Assembly: GCA_947561585.1 (NCBI GenBank)
Contig: CANNZV010000499.1
Coordinates: 186,001 to 250,000 of the forward strand
DNA from: Caprella mutica
Taxonomy: Eukaryota; Arthropoda; Malacostraca; Amphipoda; Caprellidae
DNA: 64,000 nt
Reading direction: 5' to 3'
Each line of letters opens with the position of its first letter. The stretch's first letter is position 1. Under the pieces are notes generated by a model that was not told the DNA's origin, did not search any database, and worked only from the letters and a program-made list of their open reading frames with translations. Made by a program: the position numbers and the translations under genes. This document shows, piece by piece, positions 36,151 to 47,784 of this stretch.

Positions 36151-37664
36151 GAAATCATTACAACTCCAACACCGTTTTGAAGGAACTACTGTAATAGCAA
36201 CAGGCATGAAAGGTAACTTGAAAACAATCTCTCCGTCTGAACAGATTTCTTTCTCAGTTTCTGTGTGATAAAAATCAGAGTGGGAATCTTCATAGGTAAT
36301 GTCACCATCGTTGAAAATCTCCGGGACATTTTGAATAAGTGAAAAATCATGAGTTGTAATCAAACTATCCGTCAGTAGCTCCAAGTCAGTTACCTCAGAC
36401 TGTTCATTGAGTTTCATAGATTTTTCCTCAAGCAGCTCCCAAAATAATGTTTCCATCTCTAATTCAAACCAATTGAATTCTTGACTGATTGAAGAGACAC
36501 CGACGGATACCTCGAAATGCATATCTCTCGTTCGTTGATAATCTTCCTCGTGGGTACAAACGTCGGGAATTTAGTCCTCAAATACCCTACAATGTGTTAG
36601 TTGAAGTCTAACCAAACAATCTTGAATATGGACCTCTGATCCTGCTAAACCTTAATGTACCTCCTCAGAGGATGTTGAATCACTTTCTGACATACAACCG
36701 CCGTCGAAAGCTGCAAACGATGCTCCTCCAACAAACTCATCCATTGAAGAATTTGAGACTACCTCCTCACCAAGTGGGAGCGACAGACCTCCGTCGACGA
36801 TTTGATCATAAGTAGGATGTGCCAGAAGATAGGGTGAAGTCTTGTAAAAACGTCGCAGCTGCGTATGATATACATACCTTATGTTGTTTGGTACTTCTGA
36901 TAACGTAGGTAGCCTTATTAGGGTAACACTTTATTATTTCGTAAGGACCAGTATATCTTACCGAGAGCTGGTCCACCAAACGTCATCCTGGGAAGTTCAC
37001 ACGTATTGACCAGGTCTGAATGATGTGAATGAGGGATTGCCCTCTTCCAATACTCTGATTTATCAGTTGCTATCTGCAACCCAGCAGTATACACATGCTC
37101 TGAACCAATCAGAAACATTGATGGAGACACACCTAGTTCGGAGTGAGTAGGTGAATTGTATTGCACCACCAACTGTGGCATGGAAGTGTCCCAATTATTA
37201 GGCTCGGCTCCGAGGTTGCGCAACATTTCAGTAATAGCTCTGTTGGTCCGCTCCACCAGTCCATTACTCGTTGGCTTATAGTGGTGTGGATGTGTGTAAT
37301 AGACCAGTTCTTTAGTAAATCCGTGAACTCACGGGACCTAACCTTCGGACCGTTATCACTCAAGAGTTTCTGGGATAATTTAACCAATCAGGGCAGCACT
37401 CTGTTCTCCATCGCAAAAGCCACATTAGATGCATTCTTGTCCTTCAATGGTACCACAGCAAGCAACTTGAAATAATGGTCAACGGTCACTAAACAGCATA
37501 CATTCCTTCCACTAGTTTTAGATTGAGCCAAGAGGTCCACAGTCAACATCTGAAAAGGTGATGTAGTCTTTACTTTTGTTATGAGAGGTTGGGCTACACC
37601 AGCTATCTTCACCCGTTGACATTGCTCTTATGTCTGAGTGACATCCGCAGCAACAACTGCTAGT
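36139..37664 (-). pseudogene. Retroelement integrase core and acidic C-terminal tail
   Basis: Piece 37612-37388 has the first catalytic Asp (QMLTVDLLAQ) and 'VTVDHYFKLLAVVPLKDK'. Piece 37387-37133 has the second (KLLSDNGPKV). Piece 37256-36918 starts at the third catalytic region (the Glu of ERTNRAITEML) and continues 'NNWDTSMPQLVVQYNS', then 'SPSMFLIGSE', the normal DDE integrase end. These overlap in different frames, so frameshifts lie near 37390 and 37270. Beyond the integrase the reading continues through a Ser/Asp/Glu-rich region (36900-36600) and a 127-codon acidic frame (36522-36139: 'FELEMETLFWELLEEKSMKL') of unknown role. It inserts DNA copies in intact elements; here it is dead. 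Confidence 0.85.
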
Positions 37665-37672
37665 GATGGGTG

Positions 37673-38566
37673 CTATATGTGTAAGGCCACGTCCTCTATC
37701 AACTTCTGCCGGCCAGGATGACACCTGAAATAATGGAAAGTTAGATAGACCTCAACTAAAAAGTTTTGAGGTACCACAGGGACCAAAGTATTTTTTCTGT
37801 TATAAACAAGAATTTCATCTACAATAGAATAATCTTTACTGTGCCTTCTATACTTCTTAATGGAACATGGCCAAGAACCGTCAGAGGGAGACACAACACG
37901 ACGTTTTACCTGAGATATATGGTTATGTTTCTGAATTTCGATTATCTCCATCCGCTCCAACCTAGTTGAGAAAGCGGATTCCGGAGATGATCCGTTACAG
38001 CTTCCAGCGACAACTGAAGTGAATATAGGGCTTTCATCCTTCATATCTGTGAAGGAGAACAACTTCATGAATGTATTGTCAATTGTTAACAAAACATTAA
38101 AAAGGTTTAATTGCAATCTATGATCTTCCATGAAATCTGACTCAAGTATAACACAAAATTTCAAATGGCAATCATCTATTATATAAAATTTATTGTTCAA
38201 CATTACATCATCGAATGATAGCGACAAAGGTACTTTACCCAAGACAGTAGTGCATCCCGTACCAACGCCAACTATCGCCATTACATAAGACTCAGTCCAT
38301 TGACATAAACTCTGGCTGACTTTAGACCTTCGAACCACACTCACCTGAGCTCGACTGTCCAACAAGGCACAAGCCATAATTCCATTAACTTGCGACATTA
38401 GAGAAGCACTGTGAGTCCTATTATGAAGATTACACCAAGGTATTTTCAACCCAGAGTCATAAACTGTATTTATGTGCTTCATTGTCTCCCCCAGCTCACC
38501 CTCTTCACTTACATTGGACACAGCAGAAGGAACGGTTACAAATCTTGGAACTCGTATCCCGGTCAT
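37673..38566 (-). CDS. Retropepsin-like domain fused to integrase zinc finger
   Basis: This is the longest uninterrupted frame of the retroelement (297 codons). Residues about 60-75 read 'GIMACALLDSRAQVSVV', an aspartic-protease active-site loop in which the invariant Gly is Arg. 'VGTGCTTVLGKVPLSL' and 'FCVILESDFM' correspond to the flap-side strand and the ILG-x-D-F element of retropepsins. From about residue 205 it turns into a pre-integrase linker ('EIIEIQKHNHISQVKRRVV', 'YSIVDEILVYNRKN'). It ends in the first half of the HHCC finger ('LTFHYFRCHPGRQKLIEDV'), with the cysteines beyond the frame. No RT or RNase H lies between protease and integrase. The ATG overlaps the preceding stop (ATGA). 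Probably not functional because its partners are broken. Confidence 0.65.
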   Translation of the reverse strand: MTGIRVPRFVTVPSAVSNVSEEGELGETMKHINTVYDSGLKIPWCNLHNRTHSASLMSQVNGIMACALLDSRAQVSVVRRSKVSQSLCQWTESYVMAIVGVGTGCTTVLGKVPLSLSFDDVMLNNKFYIIDDCHLKFCVILESDFMEDHRLQLNLFNVLLTIDNTFMKLFSFTDMKDESPIFTSVVAGSCNGSSPESAFSTRLERMEIIEIQKHNHISQVKRRVVSPSDGSWPCSIKKYRRHSKDYSIVDEILVYNRKNTLVPVVPQNFLVEVYLTFHYFRCHPGRQKLIEDVALHI

Positions 38567-38984
38567 TCCACTAGTGGGTTATAGTGGATTCCGGCTACAC
38601 AATGTAGATGCACTCTCTGAGCGCTTTTACTGGCAGTAACAAAAGGATAAGTGTAAACGATATGAAACAGTCTTCCAAATTGCACTAATACAGCACAAAT
38701 ATATAAATGTGAAAAAGCCATTAACGCCTCTGCACAGAGTAATTGTCTGGGTTGCAACATTAACCTCAAATCTCTATTTCTTGATTTAGTCTTTGGTATC
38801 CCATAACCATCGTGATGCCTCATCAACTCTGTTATCAATGCTGTTCAAAGATCACTGGCATCGCTCGTAGCACCTCTGGTCAGTTCTTTACTCTTACTAG
38901 CTACTAAGAGACTTTGTACAATAGAGTCTCCTCCACCGGGGACCTCTTTTACTCGCAATATCCCTGAGAGCAAGTCCTCTGCAT
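38563..38984 (-). pseudogene. OTU-like cysteine-protease segment after RNase H
   Basis: Immediately beyond the FB-3 insertion the minus strand reads 'EVPGGGDSIVQSLLVASK', then, after a stop near 38845, 'ITELMRHHDGYGIPK' and, to the end of the frame, 'RVHLHCVAGIHYNPLVE'. OTU deubiquitinase-like domains have an N-terminal D-G-x-C-L-F nucleophile loop and a C-terminal H-Y/F-x-x catalytic histidine about 100-130 residues later. The spacing and the IHYNPL end fit, but the nucleophile position here is Ser (GGGDSIV). It would thus be inactive or a divergent member. Known OTU functions are removal of ubiquitin. That this is an OTU is my inference from motifs. The frame ends at 38563 in a TGA overlapping the next ATG. 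Confidence 0.45.
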
Positions 38985-41900
38985 GGGAGGGGTCAGTTAC
39001 GGGTAAAATAATTAAGAGTAAACTAAAATGGCAACGATTAATTAGTAATGATATAAATAGAAAACAGTATAAATTGTAATAATATAATTAGAAAGATCTC
39101 AATTACGGGAAATATAATTAAGAAACACTTAATTAAGAATCTCATAAAATGTGAAAAAATAATTACTTGTAAATTAATTTGAGGTAAAATAATAGTCAAC
39201 CAAATAATTAGGAAAACTATAATTTCAAAACTCATATTTTTGAGTAAAATAATTGTAAAACTATTAAAATACAATAATATAATTAACGGTAAAATAAATA
39301 ATAACATTCAAATTGAGGAAAGATAATGACAAAACCTATAATTACCAATGATTTGATTACGAAACAACTAATTTGAAAACGCATAATTATCGATAAAATA
39401 GTTAGCACAAGTTTAATTTTCGCAAGTGTATTTAGCGTAAGTGTAATTAGCGCAAGTGTAATTAGCACAAGTGTAATTTGCGCAAGTGTAATTAGCGCAA
39501 AAATGATCTGAGAAGCTCCACCCATTTCTTTTAGATCCAATGGCAAAGCTGGATACCTTCGATATCATGAATCTTTTTTACTTAACGTCATCAATGAATA
39601 GAACCAATCACGGAATAAGACGTTCAAACGTAGTGTTTAGTGTGTAATTAGCACAAATTTAATTAGAGCAAAATAATTAGAGCAAAATAATTAGCGCAAA
39701 ATAATTAGCGCAATGTAATTAACGCAAATATAGTTTGAGCAAAATAATTTGCGCAAATTTAATCAAAATAAAATAATTAGCGCATATATAATTAGAGCAA
39801 AACAATTAGCGCAATATAAGTAACGCAAATTTAATTAGAGCAAAATAATTAGCGCAAAAATACTCTGTTTACTGTCTAAGTACTCTTTACATATATACAC
39901 TTAAAATGTCATATTCTTGTGTCAGTAGTATTTAAGAATTCTCATTATATAATAATTAAACAAATTCTGTTAAACTAACCTTTTTTTAACCAAGCTGCCT
40001 ACTGCTGCCGTCATTACTTCATGTTCAACTTACGATTATTTTAGCATACTGCTAATATACATTCTCTACATTTGTATCTGATTTACATTTCTATATTAAA
40101 ACACTGAGAAATATATAACAGATACAAAAGAATCGTAATTTGAACATGAAGTAATGACGTCAGTAGTATGCAGCTCGGTTAAGAAAGATTACTTTATATT
40201 AACTGAATTTGTTAAGTTATATAATGAATAATGAAAATTCTCAAATAATACTGACACAAAAATATGACATTTAAAGTGTATATAATATGTAAAAAAAAGT
40301 ACACATACAGTTAAAAGAATAATTTTTGCGCTAATTATATTTCTCTAATTAAATTTGCTCTAATTATTTTGCTCTAATTATTTTGCTCTAATTATTTTGC
40401 TCTAATTATATTTGCGCTAATTATATTGCGTAACAATTTTTTGCTCTAAATATATTTGCGCTAATTATTTAGCTCTAATTAAGTTTAGCGCTAATTATTT
40501 AAAGTGTCTACATGCGCAAACATTTATCCTATTACCTTTATTTCTCACATTGACAAAGTAAGGACGTCACTATGGGCGGTCGCTGTTGAGACAGGTGGGC
40601 GGAGCGTATTTTTTGCGCTAATTATTTTTCTCTAATTATGCTTGCTTGCGCTAATTATTTTGCTCTAATTATAATTGCGCTAATTAATTTATTGTTAATT
40701 AATTTATTGGAAATTGTAAGTTTTCTAATTAATTTATTCGTAGATATTTTATCACAAATTGTGCGTTTCCTTTTTATTTTACTGGATTTTAACTGTTTTC
40801 GTATTAAATTGTTGCAAAATGTTTCGTTTCACATACGAATGCTATTCTTGTTTCAATTATGGAGGTTTAAATGAATTCGAAGAATTTCAGCGAGGCGTTT
40901 ACTTGACCTTAGGCAAAGTACCTGTAGAGGTACGAACAATAAATAGGAGGACTAGAACTACATACATTTCATCAAACTTCAATAGTCCAGAAAAAAATTA
41001 TTTTATTTAGGCTAGCTGAGTAAAAAAATGAATTTTAATCTATATGTTGGTAAAAAACAGGATTGAACACATTAAACCGTGAAATTAATATAAGTTTTAA
41101 CGCCTGCTTGAAAACAGAGTTGATCATATCACTGACGTTAAATAGAAATGAAATACAAGAGACTGAGAGAAGAAGATAGACAGAAAAGTGGTTATATGAA
41201 TTAAGGAACATGGGATAGAAATAAAGTAAACTAAATCGAATGAGCCGAACTAAATCAATCATCCAATAACTACCACGAAAAATTAACAGAACATGAATTC
41301 CTATAGCAAAGCAATAAATTTTTGAATAAAGAATTTTCATACATAAAATATTCATGAACGAAATGAAAGTTTAAATATGCATGGTATCAAGTGAACTAAA
41401 GATATATTTATGGGCAAAAGGGCTAAAAGATAGAAAAGACGTAACATTTTAATTCCTCTACCCAACAACTTTAAAAGTTTAACTATTACAAATGTTAACA
41501 AACTAGAACTTACCAATTTTTAATTTAACCAGACACTTGAGTTTGGGTTACTAACAGGTTTTCGCATACAATAACATATTAAATAATCAGCTTCAGAAAT
41601 CAAGGAAAAAGTAATTAAATTTAGGAAAGGAAACTGTTATACTGTATCACCTGCTAAGGATTGAAAATTTAAATTGAACTGCTTTATTTATTTAGACATA
41701 CAATACAGCACACAAAATATTTTTTCCTAATTAACTTTTTTGAAATTATATTACTCCATTTTATGTGTTTTATAGATATTTTACGGCATTTTTTTTTCTA
41801 ATTAATTAGTTTTCTAGTTTTTTTATTGCATAATATTTGTTTCTAATTATTTCATTTCAAATTATTTTACTAAATTTTAGAATGTTTTGAATTATTAGTT

Positions 41901-42022
41901 TTGTAATTATTTTATCAGAATTTATTATATTGCATTTTATTGTTTTCTAATCAATGAGTTTCTAAATTTACGGTTTTCATATTAGTTTACCTGATTTTAT
42001 TTTATCACAAATTGATGTCACC
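38985..42022. mobile_element. Foldback-like element FB-3 in the retroelement, 9 bp TSD
   Basis: Direct repeats CCTCTGCAT at 38976-38984 and 42023-42031 flank a 3,038 bp insertion. Left and right thirds are degenerate inverted arrays of short AT-rich words (left 'aattagcgcaaaataattag', right 'gcgctaattattttgctcta'). The central part, 39860-40330, is a long imperfect palindrome (for example 'catgaagtaatgacg' against 'cgtcattacttcatg', centred near 40100). Secondary blocks 'ggagcgtattttttgcg' (40600) and its inverse near 39515 also pair. Foldback elements make 9 bp duplications, which fits. No transposase is seen; the open frames inside are hydrophobic translations of AT-rich repeats. Confidence 0.8.
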
Positions 42023-43629
42023 CCTCTGCATTAACAATATCATGCTCCCATTCACAGCAATGTTTGTCATTACGAGAAGCGCATCGGCGACCACATTCTC
42101 CCGTCCAGGAGTGTATTTCACTGTAAAGATGTACTCCCCAAGTTCACGAAACGTTCTTGCTAACCTCATGTTGACAATTTGGAGGTTTAAATACGGTGAT
42201 CGGTACAAACTACGAATTCCACCCCAAAAAAGAATGGCCTCTACGTCCTAAGAGCCCACCGGATAGCTGCCAACTCTCTCTCGAGGGTGCTATATTTCAC
42301 CTCAGCGAAATTGAACGCAACTGAAGCATAGGTTACAACTCAATGTTCTCCTCCCTGAACCGGTAACAGATGCATCGGTGAAAACTGAAAAAAGGACCAG
42401 AGTTATCATTGTAATCAGGGAAAGCCAATTGTAAATCCTTAGCCATGAGTTCCTTCAACTGATTGAAAGATTGCTCCATCTCTTGAGTCCAGTCTATACT
42501 TCCCTTTTTATTTTTACCTGCAGTTGCAGTTCTTAAAGGCCTCATTATCCAGGAACAATTTGGAATTAATTTCCTCTGGAAATTCAATAGACCCAAAAAT
42601 CTGCGAAGCTGAGTCTTCGTTGTTGGACGGTTTAAATTCTTGACTTCATCTATGTAGGAATCAGTTTTCTTTAAGCCCTCTCTTGACTGCAACCATTTGC
42701 ACTTTGCCAGATGAAGTTTTCTATCATATTCTTCCAAGGTGCGTAGAACTTTCCGAAAAAGCTCCGCATGCTCTTCGAAGGTGTCGCCCATAATCAGAAT
42801 ATCATTTATATACACGATGACTTCCTGCCAAGAAAAAACCACTGAGGATCATTTTCCTGGTTCTCTGGAAAGCAGCGGGGGCGTTTCTCATTCCGAAAAA
42901 CAACCTTTTAAATTGCCAGTGTCCTCCAGCAGTGTAGAAAGCAGTATTTGGTTTAGTTTCGTCTGCCAATGGTACCTGATAATATCCTTTTATCAGATCT
43001 AATGTAGTGAAGTACTGCACTCCAAACATTCCGAATACGGCATCACTCAGATTGGGAAGGAAGTGCTTATCAGCCTTCGTTACCGCATTTAATCTACGGT
43101 AATCAATGCATAACCTAATAGTTCCATCCTTCTTACGTATCGGTACCACTGGACTAGACCACCCTGAACTACTCTGCTCAATCACATCAAGCAGCGCTAA
43201 TTCACTGCATTGACACTCGATTTCTTCATTAATAGGTTTTGGAAATCTACGTGGTCGCTGGAAGATAGGCGTATAATCAATCAACTCTATACCTTGGGGA
43301 GGAACATTTATCAAACCCACTTCACTGGAATTACCAAAAACACCGTTATGATTCTCCAATAACTCGTGTGTAGCTTCTTTTTCACCTTCAGTTAGATGAT
43401 TTTGCAAATCTACATCCGCCAAACAACCAAGGTCTCCTTCAGTTACCTTTAATATGTCATCCAGCACTACCAAAGAAATATGAGAACTCTTGGTTATCTC
43501 GTCCGGATCGATGACTGAAGAAGCTGTGCCAACTTGCTGACCCACTCGAACCTGTTCCGCTTTCGTTCCAATGTTACTGACCAGCACCCCTCGTTCCCTC
43601 AGAGCCACAGGAACCAATCCACTGACCAT
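42023..43629 (-). pseudogene. pol: Gypsy-type reverse transcriptase and RNase H, broken
   Basis: Piece 43629-42802 (275 codons) holds the RT fingers and palm: 'RRFPKPINEEIECQ', 'SSGWSSPVVPIRKKDGTIR', 'CIDYRRLNAVT', 'FTTLDLIKGYYQVPL', 'FKRLFFGMRNAPAAFQ'. The reading then shifts frame, and piece 42842-42333 gives YINDILI, where the catalytic Y-x-D-D has become Y-I-N-D, followed by the thumb ('LRRFLGLLNFQRKLIPNC') and connection to RNase H. Piece 42208-42005 contains the RNase H end ('LNLQIVNMRLARTFREL', 'YTPGRENVVADAL'). A one-base loss just after VADAL changes the frame. The coding reading stops at the insertion of FB-3. Loss of the active-site Asp and the frameshifts make it inactive. Confidence 0.92.
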
Positions 43630-43899
43630 CTGTAATTAAGAGGAAGAGTCAGTCACATCAACAAAATACAATTCTCGTTCATTAATGGAACAAGACGAAG
43701 GAACGAGTTTGAATTCTTACGGATAAATCCATTGAGTCTCTTCCAATTTAATTTCATTCGGTCTTAATACAGTAGGCTTAGTAATCAAAAGAGGTAGCTT
43801 AGACCACACTGTACGGTAACTAGTTTCATCGGCAATATAGCAGTCCCAAACGGTTCCATTATCAAATTCTCTAAGTAAACGTCTGCGTTTCAGATCGAT

Positions 43900-44497
43900 A
43901 ATTTGTTTATTACACCCAATGAATGGAGTACCTAAGATTACAAATAATTTAAATGTCTACCATGCATCACTAAAAATTCAGACTCACCAGATTGGTATCC
44001 ATGCAGGGTAAGAGATGTCCTCACTCATCCAAGAACTTCAGTAGATTTACCAATACCAAACCCTTTCACCTGAAGGCCTATTTCACGCTGAAAAGAAGTA
44101 CCTGCTGATTGTAGTAGTTCTAATGAGGTTAAATTAGATTAAGCACCATTATCTATAAGCACTTTATACTATGTGCCTCATAATGTTAACTTTGTCACGA
44201 GTCTGTTCTTATTCACACATCCAACCAAGGATATATGACAGTAATTAAAGACAGCTCGTTCTGTTATTTCTCTCGAAGCGTCTGATCGAGTTTTGTCTAT
44301 CTGATCACCGTCAATATCAAGGCATTGACGAGACTGTTCACCTTCCTCCAAGGAAGGTTCATTAAATGAATCAACGGATAAGTTCTTATCAGTCTCGTCA
44401 GAATGTTCCATATCTTGTGGCATAGTTTCCTCCTTCTGGCTTGTGAGCTTTGTACTAGTCTGCTCTGAGGTTTGCTCACCTTGCTCAGAGATTTCAT
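43900..44497 (-). pseudogene. Retropepsin-like protease 1, upstream of RT
   Basis: After an acidic linker (44423-44178) the minus strand shows 'KVLIDNGA', the LIDTGA-type active-site loop of an aspartic protease with N in place of T, at about 44170-44145, immediately followed by a stop. Downstream 'LQVKGFGIG' and the flap and C-terminal part are out of frame. This position, between the CCHC region and RT, is the normal one for a Gypsy-type protease. It cleaves the polyprotein in intact elements; here it is dead. Confidence 0.6.
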
Positions 44498-44616
44498 TTT
44501 AAATTTTAACTCTCGTTGTTGGCATATTGGACTTCGTACACATGGCTTTCTTCGACAATAAAAGGCCGCTCATTCCTCCTACCAAATTTATTTGAAATTA
44601 ATGGACAATTCATCTT

Positions 44617-46301
44617 CTAATGTTCTCTGGAGCCACAAACAAAGCATCTATTCTGCTTACCCCAACAATTATTTTCAGTATGTCCATTCTTACCACACTG
44701 CCTGCAGCAGATGTTCCTGCTTTGCCCACTCTGCTTCTGCCTATGGTCTGTATTCCTTACTTCTCTTTCAAAATACCTAGACCGTGGTGAACTCTGCTTA
44801 TTATTCCAGTGGACCCTCTGTTGACATGAGGGCGCCAAATAATGGTCAGACTCCCATGATTTACTCTGTTCTTTGTCCGGACTCTCACTGTCAGCCTTAC
44901 TGTAGAACAATAAAACTTGTTCTCCTTCAGTCTTCTTTATAAGTTTTCCTTTCATCTTCTTCCTGTCGTTTTGCTCCGCCATCTTCTTAATCCTTTTCCA
45001 GGTTAATCCTCCCTCATCAGTGATACTGAATATACTCTCAGCTGTGTCAATTTGGTGGATTAAACTTGATGGAGCAGTGTCTCTCAACTTTTTCTTAAGC
45101 TGATGTTCCATTTTCGTGGGAGAATCTTTAAAAGCTCTAACAGCTAACTCTCTACAGTCTACAGTCTACACGTAGACAATATATAGCGCAAGTTTCTCCT
45201 GGCATCATAGATAACGGGCTGAAGTTTTCCCTTATTTTATCATTTCGGTCAATAGTTTTTGCTTTAAACCATGAAATTAACTTATCTTTAAGTTTACCAT
45301 ATTTCATGTCAGCTCCACCAATAGCTCCATAGGGCACCGATCCCTCCAGATACCTTTCTAGATGAATACTCATTTCAAGTTGGGTTCCGTCATTTTTTGC
45401 TTCGAAATATCGCTCGTGAGAGTTGAGAAATTTTTCAAAGGAATTTGCTTTATCAGCTTTATCTGAATTGAATGCAGCAGGAGGGATGACTTCCTTTTTT
45501 CGACCTAAGTCCTGAAGAGCTTTCAACAGCACACTGTCTTCATTATTTGTGGACCAACGCCTATTCTCCTTCTCTCAAACGAGTCTGGATCCAATTTGAA
45601 TGGCTTCCTGCCCGAAGCATCATCACTAGAGGGTGATTCAAATCCTAGTAGCTTGGAGGCTTTTTGGTTTGTGTACGACTGAGGATTTTGAAAATAGATG
45701 ACATTTTTTTCATCTCTGAGACTTTCTCCTAATTCCTTCCAACCACGAGACGTAACTAATCTCTCAAATATGTCCCTCCACCAACTGAAAGGTATCCAAT
45801 GCCCAAAAGGCTTACATCGAAAGTCTGATGGCTCTGGTACATCATTAGAAAACAACTTTCCAATAAAGTTCATACGTGAAACTTCGTCAACAAACGCAAA
45901 ATCAGGTGATGGAAGAAGTAAAGTTCTGAAATTATCAATTGATGCAAGAATAGAGGAAGAATAATCAGAATCTGTCAACTCACCATCTAAAATTTGATGC
46001 GAACTGGGTCTTCGGAAAACTAGGCCAATAAACCGAGATCATCAATGAACTCATTACTCTTGCATCATTCTCAGTTTTGTTATTCAGTTCTTTCGCAAGG
46101 CATCTTCTTTCTTCTTTGAGAATGTTTACCTCTACAATCAGACTACTAACTAGTTTCATAGTTTCCTCATGGGATTGTTCAGATGGGGTGAATAACAGAG
46201 TCGCTATCAGCGCGAACCACTGAAGGGAACATCGGTATCTCACCTGTACCGATAACCTTAGGGGTAGAAGCTTTATTAATCAAATCAGGACGTTCAGTCA
46301 T
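44617..46301 (-). pseudogene. gag: Retroelement gag (capsid and CCHC), broken
   Basis: A start at 46301 (MTERPDLINKA) opens the reading, which then shifts frame several times. A coiled-coil-like stretch follows at about 46180-46060. Piece 45532-45152 has the capsid pattern of retrotransposon Gag ('FEKFLNSHERYFEAKND', 'LERYLEGSV', 'LKDKLISWFKAKT'). Piece 45111-44617 is basic and carries a CCHC zinc knuckle (CRQCGKNGHTENNC) with the beginning of a second (CFVCGSREH, interrupted by a stop). In intact elements this protein packages the RNA genome into particles. Frames are separated by stops near 45980, 45530, 45150 and 44617. Confidence 0.8.
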
Positions 46302-46451
46302 AATGAACCACACAAAAATAATAATTTATTGATAAATAAATTATCAAAACCATATGAATATACACACTGAAAAAAAAACTCCTAAACTACGATTGAGAAC
46401 AACTAAACAAGGTGCCTGGTCTGGGCACAAGAAGAATGATCACCCTATGTA

Positions 46452-46880
46452 GTGGCACAAAATATATTCTTTAGATAGTTAAATTAGACTGAATGTAAAG
46501 GAACCGTTAATAGATTATGGATTGTTACAACTATTGCCAACACTATCTGGCTGGTCTGAATATAAACCATACTCAGTTTTAAATGAACTCATCGGGTCAG
46601 GTACCTACCTAGAGGTGATCACATTTAGGTAGTTTCATTTTGTGTCTCCTATTATATTATTGAGTTCAAATTTATTATATATCGTTGCTTAAATTATAGC
46701 TCTATTTATTATTTTTGTGTTTCACTAACTGACCCGATGAGAAAATTTTAAACTTAGTATGGTTTATGTTTAGACCAGCCAGATAGTGTTGGCAATAGTG
46801 GAAACAATCCATAATCTATTAACGGTTCCTTTACATTCAGTCTAATCAAACAATCTAGGCAAGAATATATCTTGTGCCAC
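46452..46880. mobile_element. MITE with ~165 bp inverted arms
   Basis: The left end GTGGCACAAAATATATTC and the right end (inverse of GTGGCACAAGATATATTC) start arms that pair through 'gtaaaggaaccgttaatag', 'ccagccagatagtgttgg' and 'catcgggtcag', leaving a spacer of about 110 bp (46622-46725). Non-coding. It sits just upstream of the gag start, where a 5' LTR would be expected. Confidence 0.85.
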
Positions 46881-47419
46881 AACAAAAACTACAAAAAACA
46901 AGTGCATAATGAAATGTTATAATCGCTGGGCGCAGGTGTTTGATTGAGAGAATTGAATTTTTTATCTTCAAAAATCTGATATTTCTCGTTTTGAAGATAT
47001 AGAATAATTACAATTTAAAGTTATGGTCAGATTATCTATAAAGAATATATGCACTTATTCATTTGTATTATGAGGCTAGCTAAAAGGTTTCAGACACAGA
47101 ATAATATTGAAGTTACGAATTATTAGGATTCAATAAAAAAACATATTTCTTACCGCGTAAAGAAATTTATAGGGACCCCTTAGAAAATCAAGGACCCCCT
47201 TTCAATCATATTCCCCGGACTGCTTTTACGACGTAGCTTTACTGTATCCATGAGATTTACTGGTGGCAGGTGACTCTGTTCACAGAGCCAGTCTTCGTTT
47301 TCACTGAATTTTAGAGTTCCTAGTGTATTATTATCTTTTGACGTCACCGATATGGCCTTTGGTTCCGAAGCAGACGTTAAACCTACCAATAAACTGCTTT
47401 TTTGGGGGTAACACAATGT
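46881..47419. other. Unassigned; part of a 104-codon minus-strand frame
   Basis: A minus-strand frame runs 47494-47180. Its first ~28 codons (hydrophobic, signal-peptide-like) fall inside the terminal repeat of the neighbouring element, so they are probably accidental. The remainder ('KFSENEDWLCEQSHLPPV') has normal composition but no family I recognise. Base composition here is less AT-rich than the surroundings. Confidence 0.25.
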
Positions 47420-47784
47420 GAGGGCAAATATACAGAGTGTCCTAATTAACCCACACATCAGGGTCAAAACAGACAGAGTGGCTTTACAGATCATAGCGGC
47501 CTAGATATCTTAGAGCCAGAGTGACCTAATCAGCAGTACACACACATAATATTGCTTCTCAGTGCGATGCGTTCTATAACAGAGTGGCTTAATCAGCAGG
47601 TTAATGCTTTTTGTTTTATTTTTTGACTGTATTAATGATAGTCTTAAGCTTCTGTTATCCACTATTGAATATTTGAAGCTTGGAATAACTTAATCTGTTC
47701 TCAGATTTAAAATAAATGTATATTGAAAATAATGCACAACTTATCCAATGTTTGAAACGATAGTAAGTTATAGTGATAGTATCC

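Larger units (their letters stand above)
36139..46301 (-). mobile_element. Gypsy-type LTR retroelement, broken, with extra domains
   Basis: On the minus strand the order is gag (46301-44617), protease (about 44180-43900), RT and RNase H (43629-42023), an OTU-like segment (38984-38563), a second retropepsin-like segment plus integrase zinc finger (38566-37673), integrase core (37612-36918) and an acidic tail (to 36139). A 3.0 kb Foldback-like element (38985-42022) splits RNase H from the OTU-like part. The 9 bp duplication and the reading continuity across the site indicate that the two halves are one element and not two neighbours. Many stops and frameshifts make it non-functional. I could not find LTRs: one end abuts repeat R3 and the other a MITE-rich region. 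Confidence 0.82.

Noticed and set aside
37161..37475. 104-codon plus-strand frame in the integrase region
   Set aside because: Opposite-strand shadow of the integrase coding sequence.
46302..47180. 5' LTR of the Gypsy-type element
   Set aside because: I looked for a matching copy next to the pol tail near 35600-36150 and found none; MITE insertion and truncation probably removed or hid the LTRs.
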